Shown: positions 37,340 through 46,709 of the stretch, one piece after another
Layout: each line of letters begins with the position of its first letter
How positions within the stretch are numbered: position 1 is the stretch's first letter
Source of the DNA: VFMC01 sp040380855
GTDB lineage: Bacteria; Actinomycetota; Acidimicrobiia; Acidimicrobiales; Ilumatobacteraceae
NCBI GenBank assembly: GCA_040380855.1
Contig: JBEIIG010000008.1
Coordinates: forward strand, 1-64,000
Length of the DNA: 64,000 nucleotides
Reading direction: 5' to 3'
Program-made: the position numbers and the translations under genes
The notes under the pieces: generated by a model
Told to the model about the DNA's origin: nothing
Seen by the model: the letters and a program-made list of their open reading frames with translations, nothing else
Databases searched by the model: none

Positions 37340-38290
37340 GTGCACCCGGACGCCGCCACGTTCAGTGAGTCGACGCCCACCGAGCGCCTCGAAGAGGGCC
37401 TCGGTGATGGTGTTGTCGCGCCCGAGTGGCGACTCGACGAGTTCGTGCGCTCGCTCACCGCATCGTCGGCCAACACCGTCGCGGCCTACCGCAGCGATGC
37501 GGCCGCCTTCGCTGAATGGGCCCAGCGTTCGGGCATCGTCCGTCCCACCGATGTCGAGCGGATGCTCGTGCGTCGCTACGTGGCCTTCCTCACCACCCGT
37601 CGCTATGCCAAGCGGTCGATCGCCCGCAAGGTGGCGGCGCTCCACCGCTACTTCCGCTGGCTCGTGCGCGCCGGGCACCTGCCCAGCGATCCGAGCGCTT
37701 CGGTGCGCGCCCCGGCCGGCGAGGGTCGTCTGCCGCGAGTGCTGTCGAGCGCCGAGGTGACGGTGCTGCTCGACACACCTCCCACCGACGACGAGCCGAT
37801 GTGGCGGCGGCGACGCGACGACGCCGTGCTCGAACTGCTCTACGGCAGCGGTATCCGGGTGGGCGAGCTCTGCGGGCTCGACTGCGGCGACATCGATCTG
37901 GCCGCCGGCGCGGTGGTGGTGTGGGGCAAGGGCGCGAAGCAGCGCCGTGTCCCCCTCAGCGCCGTCGCCGTCGACGCCCTGCGTGCCTGGTTGCCGGTGC
38001 GGCACGAGGTGCTCGTCGCCTCGGCAGGCGCGGCGCTGTTCGGTAACGAACGCGGGCACCGCCTCGGCACCCGCGACGTGCGCCGCATCATCGATCGACG
38101 TGCCGCCTCGCCCACGCATCCGCACGCACTTCGACACAGCTGCGCGACGCATCTGCTCGATGGTGGGGCAGACTTGCGGGTAGTGCAGGAACTTCTCGGC
38201 CACGCCGACGTCGCCACGACGCAGCGGTACACCCACGTCAGCAACGAACGGCTTCGCGCCGTCTATGCGGAAGCGCACCCGCGGGCATGA
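37340..38290 (+). CDS. xerC: tyrosine recombinase XerC
   Basis: A 316-residue site-specific recombinase that resolves chromosome dimers at dif. The N-terminal SAM-like DNA-binding domain includes TVAAYRSDAAAFAEWA. The catalytic residues are seen in GSGIRVGELCGL (Arg), GKGAKQRRVP (Lys), PHALRHSCATHLL (His-x-x-Arg), LLGHAD (His) and TQRYTHVS (Tyr). Start is GTG 37340. Its end overlaps the whiG start by four bases. Its syntenic position shows it is the housekeeping enzyme rather than a mobile-element integrase. Confidence 0.9.
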   Translation: MHPDAATFSESTPTERLEEGLGDGVVAPEWRLDEFVRSLTASSANTVAAYRSDAAAFAEWAQRSGIVRPTDVERMLVRRYVAFLTTRRYAKRSIARKVAALHRYFRWLVRAGHLPSDPSASVRAPAGEGRLPRVLSSAEVTVLLDTPPTDDEPMWRRRRDDAVLELLYGSGIRVGELCGLDCGDIDLAAGAVVVWGKGAKQRRVPLSAVAVDALRAWLPVRHEVLVASAGAALFGNERGHRLGTRDVRRIIDRRAASPTHPHALRHSCATHLLDGGADLRVVQELLGHADVATTQRYTHVSNERLRAVYAEAHPRA

Positions 38291-39039
38291 GCATGGCACC
38301 CGAGGTCGCCCGCTGGTGGGAGCGTTGGTTCGAGTCGCGCGACCAGACGGCCCGCGACCGGCTGATCGAGCACTACTCGCCACTGGTGAAGTTCGTGGCC
38401 GGCCGTATCGGTGCCGGCCTGCCCAGCAGCGTCGACCCCGGCGACCTGGTGAGCGCCGGGGTGTTCGGCCTCATCGACGCGGTCGAACGGTTCGACCCCG
38501 AGCGCGGCGTGAAGTTCGAGACCTTCGCCGTGCCCCGTATCCGCGGTGCAGTGTTCGACGGGCTGCGGTCGCTCGACTGGGTGCCCCGTTCGGTGCGCGC
38601 CCGCGCCCGCGAGGTCGAGACCGCGTTCTCCGAACTCGAATCGAAGTTCGGCCGTGCGCCCACCGACGACGAGATCAGCGCCCATCTGAAGATCTCGGGC
38701 ACCGAGTTCCAGAAGTGGCTCACCTCGATCGCCACCACCACTGTCGGCCCGCTCGACCGGGCGCTCGCGGCGGGGGCCGAGCCCCGCTCGCTCATCGGCG
38801 ACACCCCCGAATCGCCGGGGGCCGTGGTGGAAGAGAGCGATCTGCGGCGTCTGGTGCGCCAAGAGGTGCTCCGGCTGCCCGAGCGCGAGAAGTTGGTGAT
38901 GTCGTTCTACTACGACGAAGGTCTCACGCTCGCCGAGATCGGTTCGGTGCTCGGTGTCACCGAGAGCCGCGTCTCGCAGATCCACACCAAGGCGGTGCTG
39001 CACCTGCGTGCCAGGTTGGCTGCCGCCGGCATCTCCTGA
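38287..39039 (+). CDS. whiG: WhiG/FliA-type sigma factor
   Basis: A 250-residue group 3 sigma factor. Region 2 contains LIEHYSPLVKFVAGRI and DLVSAGVFGLIDAVERFDP with RGVKFETFAVPRIRGAVFDGLR. Region 3 has AREVETAFSELESKFG, and region 4 LAEIGSVLGVTESRVSQIHTKAVL. WhiG starts sporulation in Streptomyces and FliA runs flagellar genes; no flagellar genes are nearby. Its location between xerC and rpsB matches Streptomyces. Confidence 0.92.
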   Translation: MSMAPEVARWWERWFESRDQTARDRLIEHYSPLVKFVAGRIGAGLPSSVDPGDLVSAGVFGLIDAVERFDPERGVKFETFAVPRIRGAVFDGLRSLDWVPRSVRARAREVETAFSELESKFGRAPTDDEISAHLKISGTEFQKWLTSIATTTVGPLDRALAAGAEPRSLIGDTPESPGAVVEESDLRRLVRQEVLRLPEREKLVMSFYYDEGLTLAEIGSVLGVTESRVSQIHTKAVLHLRARLAAAGIS

Positions 39040-39105
39040 GTCCACCCGTCCGCCTCCTTCGGTGCGTCGAGCACCCGACCATCAGCCGTCGTCAGGGAGG
39101 TCGTC

Positions 39106-39630
39106 GTGTCTGGACTGCTCCGCGTTCTCGTGGTCTCGGTCGGTCTTGTGGTGCCGACCGGGCCGCCCGTCGTCGCGCCGACGTGCTATCCGCCACCGGT
39201 CGATGCGCCGGTGGCGGTGCCGTACCGAGCACCGGCCTGCCGGTACTGCGCCGGCCACCGCGGTATCGACTACGCCACCGCGCCAGGTGCGCCCGTGCGG
39301 GCCATGGAGGCGGGCACCGTCAGCTTCGCCGGCGACGTGGCCGGCACCACCTATCTGGTGGTCGAGCAGTCCGACGGTCGTCGGGCCACCTACGGCCGCC
39401 TCGCCCGCCTCACCGCATCGACCGGCGACCAGGTGCGGGCTGGTGACCGGGTGGGTGTGGCCGTCGGGCAGGTCTACGTCGGCCTGCGGGTGGGCGACGA
39501 GTACATCGACCCCACACCCCTGATCGGCCGCTGGCGCCGGGCAGCTCGCCTCGTGCCCCTCGACGGCGGCAACCGGCCCCCGGCCCGGCCGGCCCGGTTG
39601 GAATGCCCGATGCAGCCCGGCACCAGGTAG
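39106..39630 (+). CDS. M23 (LytM) peptidase-like protein with degenerate active site
   Basis: A 174-residue exported protein. It has a short hydrophobic N-terminus, then a LytM-fold domain. HRGIDYATAPGAPVRA retains the first metal histidine and aspartate, and DRVGVAVGQ matches the core. However, the HxH motif that completes zinc binding is missing: the stretch reads VYVGLRVGDEYIDP. It is therefore probably catalytically inactive, perhaps an activator of another hydrolase. GTG start follows AGGGAGG. Actinobacteria commonly have an M23 gene here. Confidence 0.75.
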   Translation: MSGLLRVLVVSVGLVVPTGPPVVAPTCYPPPVDAPVAVPYRAPACRYCAGHRGIDYATAPGAPVRAMEAGTVSFAGDVAGTTYLVVEQSDGRRATYGRLARLTASTGDQVRAGDRVGVAVGQVYVGLRVGDEYIDPTPLIGRWRRAARLVPLDGGNRPPARPARLECPMQPGTR

Positions 39631-39670
39631 CATTGCCGACCGGTCCACCGCCGGTGGGCCGAATCCGATC

Positions 39671-39722
39671 GCATGGCCCCGGCTGCGGTCGCTCCCGCGT
39701 GCGGGGGTGCGTGGGCCCATGC
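39671..39722 (+). promoter_or_regulatory. predicted structured leader of rpsB
   Basis: In the 120-bp gap before rpsB, GCATGGCCC (39671-39679) can pair with GGGCCCATGC (39713-39722) with a single bulge. An inner hairpin CCCGC/GCGGG closes the loop. This long, structured 5' leader could hold autoregulation by S2, but no known motif was matched. Confidence 0.4.
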
Positions 39723-39738
39723 GCAGCCAACCGCAGTG

Positions 39739-39744
39739 AAGGAG
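39739..39744 (+). promoter_or_regulatory. ribosome-binding site of rpsB
   Basis: AAGGAG lies six bases before ATG 39751 and fixes the start against a frame open to 39673. Confidence 0.7.
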
Positions 39745-39750
39745 CACATC

Positions 39751-40635
<885 letters not shown>

Positions 40636-40636
40636 C

Positions 40637-41425
40637 ATGTCGTTCACCGCCAAAGACGTCCAAGCGCTGCGCCAGGCCACCGGCGCCGGGATGATGGACG
40701 CCAAGAAGGCCCTCGAGGCCAACGACGGCGATATGGAGGCCTCGAAGCAGTGGTTGCGCGAGAAGGGCCTCGCCGCCAGCGCGAAGCGCGACGACCGCGA
40801 GAACACCCAGGGCGCCGTGGCGCTGGTGATCGACGGCAACGTCGGCGCCATCGTGAAGCTGAAGTGCGAGACCGACTTCGTCGCCTCGAGCGATCGCTTC
40901 AAGGGTGAGGCCGATGCGTTGGCCGCCCTCGTCGCTGCCAAGGGCGTCGACGCCGTCGCCGAGCGCACCGCCGAACTCGAAGAGATGAAGATCACGCTCA
41001 AGGAGAAGATCGAACTCGGCGATGTCGTGCGCATGGAAGCAGCGGCCGGCAACGTGCTCGACAGCTACGTGCACATCCAGGGCGGCCGCGGTGTGAACGC
41101 CGTGCTCGTCGAGATGAGCGACGCCTCGGTCGAATTGGCTCACGACGTGGCCGTGCACATCGCCTTCGCCCGGCCCAAGTACCTCAGCCGCAACGACATC
41201 CCGGCCGATGTGCTCGAGCACGAGCGTCAGACGCTCGAGACGATCAGCCGCAACGAGGGCAAGCCCGAGGCTGCGCTGCCGAAGATCGTCGAGGGTCGTA
41301 TGAACGGCTTCTACAAAGATGTCGCCCTGCTCGACCAGCCCTACGCCAAGGACGACAAGCAGAACATCACCCAGATGATCGGCAAGTCGTCGATCATCGG
41401 GTTCGCCCAGGTCGAGATCGGCTGA
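40637..41425 (+). CDS. tsf: translation elongation factor Ts
   Basis: A 262-residue EF-Ts, the nucleotide exchange factor for EF-Tu. The N-terminal UBA-like domain reads VQALRQATGAGMMDAKKAL. The core includes VKLKCETDFVAS and later HVAF-like NDIPADVLEHER. It is longer than the short actinobacterial forms and keeps both half-domains. Located between rpsB and pyrH as usual. Confidence 0.96.
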   Translation: MSFTAKDVQALRQATGAGMMDAKKALEANDGDMEASKQWLREKGLAASAKRDDRENTQGAVALVIDGNVGAIVKLKCETDFVASSDRFKGEADALAALVAAKGVDAVAERTAELEEMKITLKEKIELGDVVRMEAAAGNVLDSYVHIQGGRGVNAVLVEMSDASVELAHDVAVHIAFARPKYLSRNDIPADVLEHERQTLETISRNEGKPEAALPKIVEGRMNGFYKDVALLDQPYAKDDKQNITQMIGKSSIIGFAQVEIG

Positions 41426-41430
41426 CCGCG

Positions 41431-42171
41431 ATGGCCTCGCCCCGGTGGAAGCGGATCGTCTTCAAGCCGTCGGGCGAGGCCCTTGCCGGTAGTTCGGGTT
41501 CGGGCCTCGACGCTGCAACCCTGGCTGCCACCGCCACCGAGATCATCGGTGTGCGCAACATGGGTGTCGACGTCACCGTCGTGGTGGGCGGCGGCAACTT
41601 CTGGCGCGGCCGCACCGGTGCAATGTCGGGGATGGACGCCACCCAGAGCGACCACATCGGCATGCTCGGCACCGTCATGAACGCGCTCGCCCTGCAGGAT
41701 GCGCTCGAGCGCCAGGGGCAGACCACCCGCGTGATGAGCGCCATCGAGATGCCACGCATCGCCGAGCCCTACATCCGTCGGCGGGCGATGCGCCATGTCG
41801 AGAAGGGCCGCGTCGTCATCTTCGCGGCCGGCACCGGCAACCCGTTCTTCACCACCGACACCGCGGCTGCACTGCGCGCCGCCGAGATCGACGCCGAAGC
41901 GCTGCTGAAGGGCACCCACTCGGGTGTCGACGGGGTCTACAGCGCCGACCCGCGCCGCGACCCCACGGCCACCCGGTACGAGTCGATCGACTACATGGAC
42001 GTGATGAACCGCGACCTGAAGGTGATGGATGCCACGGCCATCGCCTTCTGCCGCGACAACGACATCCCGATCGTGGTGTTCGACATGTCGCAGCCGGGCG
42101 CGTTGCACGCCATCATCGAGGGCCGTCCCGTTGGCACGATCATCCATCACGCCGAGTCGCTCGGCGCCTGA
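41431..42171 (+). CDS. pyrH: UMP kinase
   Basis: A 246-residue UMP kinase of the amino-acid-kinase fold. KPSGEALAG replaces the more usual KLSGEAL and binds phosphate. VVGGGNFWRG and FAAGTGNPFFTTDTAAALRA are family signatures, and GVDGVYSADPR completes the nucleotide-binding part. It begins 6 bases after tsf. Confidence 0.96.
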   Translation: MASPRWKRIVFKPSGEALAGSSGSGLDAATLAATATEIIGVRNMGVDVTVVVGGGNFWRGRTGAMSGMDATQSDHIGMLGTVMNALALQDALERQGQTTRVMSAIEMPRIAEPYIRRRAMRHVEKGRVVIFAAGTGNPFFTTDTAAALRAAEIDAEALLKGTHSGVDGVYSADPRRDPTATRYESIDYMDVMNRDLKVMDATAIAFCRDNDIPIVVFDMSQPGALHAIIEGRPVGTIIHHAESLGA

Positions 42172-42219
42172 ACGGCCCCGATGGCCGCGGCCCCTGCTCA
42201 GCCTCGGTACGCTGTCACA

Positions 42220-42777
42220 GTGATCGAAGACACGCTGCTCGAAGCGATCGAGAAGATGGAGAAAGCGGTCGACCACGTCCAGAACCAGTTCACGACGGTT
42301 CGGACGGGCCGGGCGAACCCCGCGCTGGTCGACAAGCTGCAGGTCGACTACTACGGATCGATGGTGCCGCTGCAGCAGTTGGCCGGGTTCCAGGTGCCCG
42401 AGGCTCGCACCCTGGTGGTGAAGCCGCACGATCGCAGCACGCTCACCGCCATCGAGAAGGCCATTCGCGACAGCGATCTGGGCGTCAGCCCGTCGAACGA
42501 CGGAGTGGTCATCCGTATCAACATCCCTGCGCTCACCGAGCAGCGGCGCAAGGAATACGTGAAGATCGTGAAGAACATGGCCGAGGACGGTCGCATCGCA
42601 GTGCGCAACGTGCGCCGCGATGCCCGCAAGCATCTCGAGGCCGCCGAGAAGGCGAGCGAGATCTCGGCCGACCAACTCGAGCGTGCCGAGAAAGAACTCG
42701 ACAAGCTCACCCACGACACCATCGAGAACATCGACAAGGCACTCGGACGCAAGGAACAGGAGCTGCTCGAGGTCTGA
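42220..42777 (+). CDS. frr: ribosome recycling factor
   Basis: A 185-residue RRF, which with EF-G splits post-termination ribosomes. GTG 42220 gives exactly the standard 185-residue length. The three-helix bundle is clear: VRTGRANPALVDKLQVDYYG, then IRINIPALTEQRRKEYVKI, and VRRDARKHLE near the C-terminus. It lies 49 bp after pyrH, in the classic rpsB-tsf-pyrH-frr order. Confidence 0.95.
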   Translation: MIEDTLLEAIEKMEKAVDHVQNQFTTVRTGRANPALVDKLQVDYYGSMVPLQQLAGFQVPEARTLVVKPHDRSTLTAIEKAIRDSDLGVSPSNDGVVIRINIPALTEQRRKEYVKIVKNMAEDGRIAVRNVRRDARKHLEAAEKASEISADQLERAEKELDKLTHDTIENIDKALGRKEQELLEV

Positions 42778-42810
42778 CGACCCGAGCGTGGCGACGATTG
42801 GGGAACCCAG

Positions 42811-44208
42811 ATGAGCGATGATGCCAGGCGGCGCGATCGGCGGGACCGCATGCACGACGACGACGATTTCGGGCCGCCGCTGTTCGGCGACGACACGCCG
42901 ACCGACCGCAACGACGTGCTGTCGTTCGGTACGGCCGACACCGGGCCGTTGCCGCACTGGACCTCGCCGCCCACCGGCGAGATGCCCGCGGTGCTGGGTG
43001 AGGGACAACCACGCGATCACACCGACGATCTCGACGTGTGGTCGTCGTTCTCCGACTCGGCGCCGGTGTGGAGCGACGATCCGCTCCCCACGGGCGAGTT
43101 CGAGGTGCCTGCCCGCACCACCGGCCCGGTCGACCGGGTGCCGTCCGATCTGTTCGACGACGACCTCGACGAGAGCGCTCCTGTCGCGCGGCGCGGCCCC
43201 GGCCGCATCACCATCGGCACCGACCCCACCGACGACCGGATGGGGCGGCCGATGCCTGCCACCCGCGGTCGCGGTCGTGGCGACGCCGGGCGCGGCGCTC
43301 GTCCTGCGGCGCGTGCCGGCGCGGCCGTAGCCGCTCCTGCCAAGTCGGGACGCGACATGCCAACGGCCATCGCCGTCGGGCTGTTGTTGGTGGCCGCCTT
43401 CATCGCCGCGCTGCTCGCCGGCCCGTGGGCCGTGATGATCATCGTCGTCGCCGTCATCGGCCTCGCTGCTGTGGAGTTCTTCGACAAGGTCTCCGACAAG
43501 GGGTACCGCCCTGCCACGGTGGCCGGGGTGGTGGCGGCCGCAGCGTTCCCGCTGGCCGCCTACTGGGCGGGCGAGCAGGCGTTGCCGCTCGTGTTGCTGC
43601 TCGCGTTCACGGCCGGGTGCCTCACGTTCATCGCCGCGCCGAACCTCGAGTCGAGTCCGCTGCCGAACATGGCGATCACCACCCTGGGCGTCGTCTGGAT
43701 CGGGTTCACCGGTGCCTTCGCAGCACTCATCGTGTCGTTCTCGAACATCACGCTGGCGGGTGCCGCCGGTTCCACCACGTCGGTGGGCACCGACACACTG
43801 TTCCTCCTCGCGCTCGGTGTGGTGGCCAACGATGTGGGTGCGTTGTTCATCGGCTCGGCGATCGGCCGCACGCCGTTGCGTCAGTGGATCAGCCCGAACA
43901 AGACCGTCGAGGGGTTCCTCGGCGGTGCGGTGATGACCCTGCTGGCCATGGTGGTGGTGGGGGTCACCGAGAAGAGCACGTCGTGGAACTCCACCGGCGA
44001 TCTGCTCATCCTCGGCGCGGTCATCGCGTTCACGGCGCCCATCGGCGATCTCACCGAGAGCATGTTCAAGCGCAACCTCGACATCAAGGACTTCGGCAGC
44101 CTGGTGAAGGGCCACGGCGGGGTGCTCGATCGCTTCGACGGGTTCTTGTTCACGCTGCCGGCCGTCTACTACCTGATGCAGATCCTCGAGCCCTGGCTCA
44201 CCAAGTGA
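42811..44208 (+). CDS. cdsA: CDP-diacylglycerol synthase with long acidic N-terminal extension
   Basis: A 465-residue integral membrane enzyme that makes CDP-diacylglycerol for phospholipids. About 180 N-terminal residues are hydrophilic, rich in Asp, Pro and Arg and probably disordered. They are followed by seven or eight membrane helices from about 185. The CdsA signature is KRNLDIKDFG then LVKGHGGVLDRFDG near the C-terminus. The extension is far larger than in E. coli CdsA. dxr overlaps its stop by four bases. Confidence 0.92.
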   Translation: MSDDARRRDRRDRMHDDDDFGPPLFGDDTPTDRNDVLSFGTADTGPLPHWTSPPTGEMPAVLGEGQPRDHTDDLDVWSSFSDSAPVWSDDPLPTGEFEVPARTTGPVDRVPSDLFDDDLDESAPVARRGPGRITIGTDPTDDRMGRPMPATRGRGRGDAGRGARPAARAGAAVAAPAKSGRDMPTAIAVGLLLVAAFIAALLAGPWAVMIIVVAVIGLAAVEFFDKVSDKGYRPATVAGVVAAAAFPLAAYWAGEQALPLVLLLAFTAGCLTFIAAPNLESSPLPNMAITTLGVVWIGFTGAFAALIVSFSNITLAGAAGSTTSVGTDTLFLLALGVVANDVGALFIGSAIGRTPLRQWISPNKTVEGFLGGAVMTLLAMVVVGVTEKSTSWNSTGDLLILGAVIAFTAPIGDLTESMFKRNLDIKDFGSLVKGHGGVLDRFDGFLFTLPAVYYLMQILEPWLTK

Positions 44209-45359
44209 GCCCGGTCAGGGTCGCGATCGCCGGCAGCAGCGGCAGTATCGGCACCCAGACGCTCGACGTCGTGCGGGCCGAGGCCGGCGCCTACGAGGTG
44301 GTGGCGCTCGGCGTCGGTTCGTCGGTCGACGTGCTGATCGAGCAGGCCCGCGAGTTCCGGCCCGCTGTGGTGGCGGTCGCCGATCCTGCGCAGCGGGCAC
44401 GAGTGGCCGATGCCCTGCCGTTCGCTCAGGTGGTGGGCGACTTCGCCGACCTGGTCGAGCCGGCCGATGTGGTGGTGAACGCCGTCGTGGGGTTCGCCGG
44501 TCTGCCGGTGACGGTGGCCACGCTTCGGGCGGGCAAGCGACTGGCGCTCGCGAACAAAGAGAGCCTCATCGCCGCCGGGCCGGTGGTGCAGCCGCTGCGC
44601 GCCACGCCCGGCGCCGAACTGGTGCCGGTCGACAGCGAGCACTGCGCCGTGCACCAGTGCCTGCGTTCGTCGGTGGCCGTCGATCGCGAGGTGGCCCGGG
44701 TGGTGCTCACCGCCAGCGGCGGCCCGTTCCGTGGCCGCACGGCCGAGTCGTTGGCGATGGTGGGTGTCGACGAGGCGCTGGCGCACCCCACGTGGAAGAT
44801 GGGTCCGAAGATCACCATCGACTCGTCGACGCTCATGAACAAAGGGCTCGAGGTGATCGAGGCCCACGAGTTGTTCGGCACCCCGTTCGACCAGATCGAG
44901 GTGGTGGTGCATCCGCAGAGCGTCGTGCACTCGATGGTCGAGTTCACCGACGGCTGCACGATGGCGCAGTTGTCGCTGCCCGATATGCGCCTGCCCATCG
45001 GCTACGCCCTTGCGTACCCCCATCGCATCGGCACGCCCTTCGGTCGCATCGACTGGGGCAGGCTCGGTCGGCTCGACTTCGAACAGCCCGACACCACCAC
45101 GTTCCGCTGTCTGTCGCTGGCCTACGCAGCGGGTCGAGCCGGCAGTACGGCGCCTGCGTGGCTGAGCGCGGCCAATGAGGTGGCGGTCGATGCCTTCCTC
45201 GCCGGACGGGTGCGGTGGCCGCACATCGCCGAGATCTGCGACGCCGCACTGCAGCGCTACGAGCCGGGGCCCGATGTGACGGTCGACGACATCGTCGCAG
45301 CCGACGCCCGCGCCCGTATGGTTGCCGCTACGGTCATCGCCGACACGTTCATGCGGTAG
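44205..45359 (+). CDS. dxr: 1-deoxy-D-xylulose 5-phosphate reductoisomerase
   Basis: A 384-residue DXR, the second step of the MEP isoprenoid pathway. VAIAGSSGSIGTQTLDV binds NADPH, and LALANKESLIAAG, VDSEHCAVHQCL and TASGGPFRGRT carry substrate and metal contacts. HPTWKMGPKITIDSSTLMNK is diagnostic. It starts at GTG overlapping cdsA. With ispG downstream, two MEP genes share this cluster. Confidence 0.96.
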   Translation: MSPVRVAIAGSSGSIGTQTLDVVRAEAGAYEVVALGVGSSVDVLIEQAREFRPAVVAVADPAQRARVADALPFAQVVGDFADLVEPADVVVNAVVGFAGLPVTVATLRAGKRLALANKESLIAAGPVVQPLRATPGAELVPVDSEHCAVHQCLRSSVAVDREVARVVLTASGGPFRGRTAESLAMVGVDEALAHPTWKMGPKITIDSSTLMNKGLEVIEAHELFGTPFDQIEVVVHPQSVVHSMVEFTDGCTMAQLSLPDMRLPIGYALAYPHRIGTPFGRIDWGRLGRLDFEQPDTTTFRCLSLAYAAGRAGSTAPAWLSAANEVAVDAFLAGRVRWPHIAEICDAALQRYEPGPDVTVDDIVAADARARMVAATVIADTFMR

Positions 45360-45395
45360 TCGCCCATCCGGGCACCGACACACCCCAGGCAGGAC

Positions 45396-46691
45396 ATGAG
45401 TTCACCGTTCCCCCCGCCCGATATCGAGGAAGTGAACAGCTACACCAAGCTGCGCAACGAGATCCTGGCAGGTGGTGCCAGCGACGCGCCGGGCGACGAT
45501 CTCGCAGGCGGTTCGCGCGCCGTCATCGGCCTGGCGGTGATCGCCGGCCTCATGGTGCTGCTGGCGTGGTGGAGCATCTGGGCCTTCGTCTTCGTGGTGT
45601 TGCTGGTCGGCTGCGTGTTCCTGCACGAGTTGGGACACTTCGCCACCGCACGCTGGACCGGGATGAAGGCCACCCAGTTCTTCTTGTTCATGGGGCCGAA
45701 GTTGTGGAGCTTCCGCCGAGGCGAAACCGAGTACGGCCTGCGCGCCTACCCGATCGGCGCCTATGTGCGCATCATCGGCATGAACAACCTCGACGACGTC
45801 GATCCGGCCGACGAGCCACGGGCGTACCGCAACAAGAGCTACCCCCGGCGCATGCTGGTCATCTGTGCCGGGTCGATCATGCACATCCTGGTGGCCATCG
45901 CCTTGATGTTCGGCGTGTACGCCACCAAGGGTTCGCTCGGTCCCACCGGCGAGGTGGCCATCACCCAGGTGGTGGTCGGCGGGCCAGCCGAGGGCTTGGG
46001 GATCAAACCCGACGACGTGGTGGTGAGCATCGATGGACAGGCGGTGTCGACCGCCGACCAGTTCGTCGCCGCCATCCGCAGCAACGAGCCGGGCGACTTC
46101 GTCACGCTGGTGATCGAACGCGCCGGCGAGCAGGTCAGCTACGAAGCGGGTCTGGGCAGCAACCCGAACCAGGGCGAGTTCTTCGGCACCGCATTCCTCG
46201 GTGTCGGCTCGGGCGATGTGCAGGACTGGGTGGCGATGCCCGTCGGCGAGGCGGCAGTGCGCAGCATCACCGACCTCGGCTCGCAGGCGTGGGCCAGCGT
46301 GGGTGGCGTCGTGAAGGTGCTCAACCCGGTGAACATCTTCCAGCACCTCACGGGCGAGAACACCGATCCGACCTCGCAGCCCACCACCGTGGTGGGGGTG
46401 AGCCGCTTCAGCGACGTCGTCGGCAGCGAGACCGGCCTGGCCGGCATTCTGCTGATGCTCGCCGGTGTGAACGTGTTCATCGGGCTGTTCAACCTGTTCC
46501 CCATGCTGCCCTTCGATGGTGGCCATGCCGCGATCGCCACCTATGAGCGGCTGCGGTCGCGCAAGGGGCAGCCCGCCTATCACGCCGACGTGTCGAAGAT
46601 GGTGCCGGTAGCGATGACGATGATGGTGCTGTTGGCCTTCGTGCTGCTCACCAGCTTGTACCTCGACATCGTCCGTCCGCTCCGTGGGTAG
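45396..46691 (+). CDS. RseP/Rip1-like site-2 zinc metalloprotease
   Basis: A 431-residue intramembrane protease. The active-site HELGH is in LHELGHFATARW, and the second metal site is in FNLFPMLPFDGGHAA. A PDZ domain occupies the middle (VGGPAEGLGIKPDDVVVSIDG). These enzymes release anti-sigma factors and other signals by cutting in the membrane. The dxr-protease-ispG order equals that of M. tuberculosis rip1. About 60 cytoplasmic residues precede the first helix. Confidence 0.93.
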   Translation: MSSPFPPPDIEEVNSYTKLRNEILAGGASDAPGDDLAGGSRAVIGLAVIAGLMVLLAWWSIWAFVFVVLLVGCVFLHELGHFATARWTGMKATQFFLFMGPKLWSFRRGETEYGLRAYPIGAYVRIIGMNNLDDVDPADEPRAYRNKSYPRRMLVICAGSIMHILVAIALMFGVYATKGSLGPTGEVAITQVVVGGPAEGLGIKPDDVVVSIDGQAVSTADQFVAAIRSNEPGDFVTLVIERAGEQVSYEAGLGSNPNQGEFFGTAFLGVGSGDVQDWVAMPVGEAAVRSITDLGSQAWASVGGVVKVLNPVNIFQHLTGENTDPTSQPTTVVGVSRFSDVVGSETGLAGILLMLAGVNVFIGLFNLFPMLPFDGGHAAIATYERLRSRKGQPAYHADVSKMVPVAMTMMVLLAFVLLTSLYLDIVRPLRG

Positions 46692-46709
46692 TGCTGGCAC
46701 ACTGACGCC

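Noticed and set aside
37340..38290. Integrase gene as evidence of a mobile element
   Set aside because: The position between dprA and whiG, with overlap to both neighbours' operon, marks it as housekeeping XerC. No attachment sites or cargo genes are seen.
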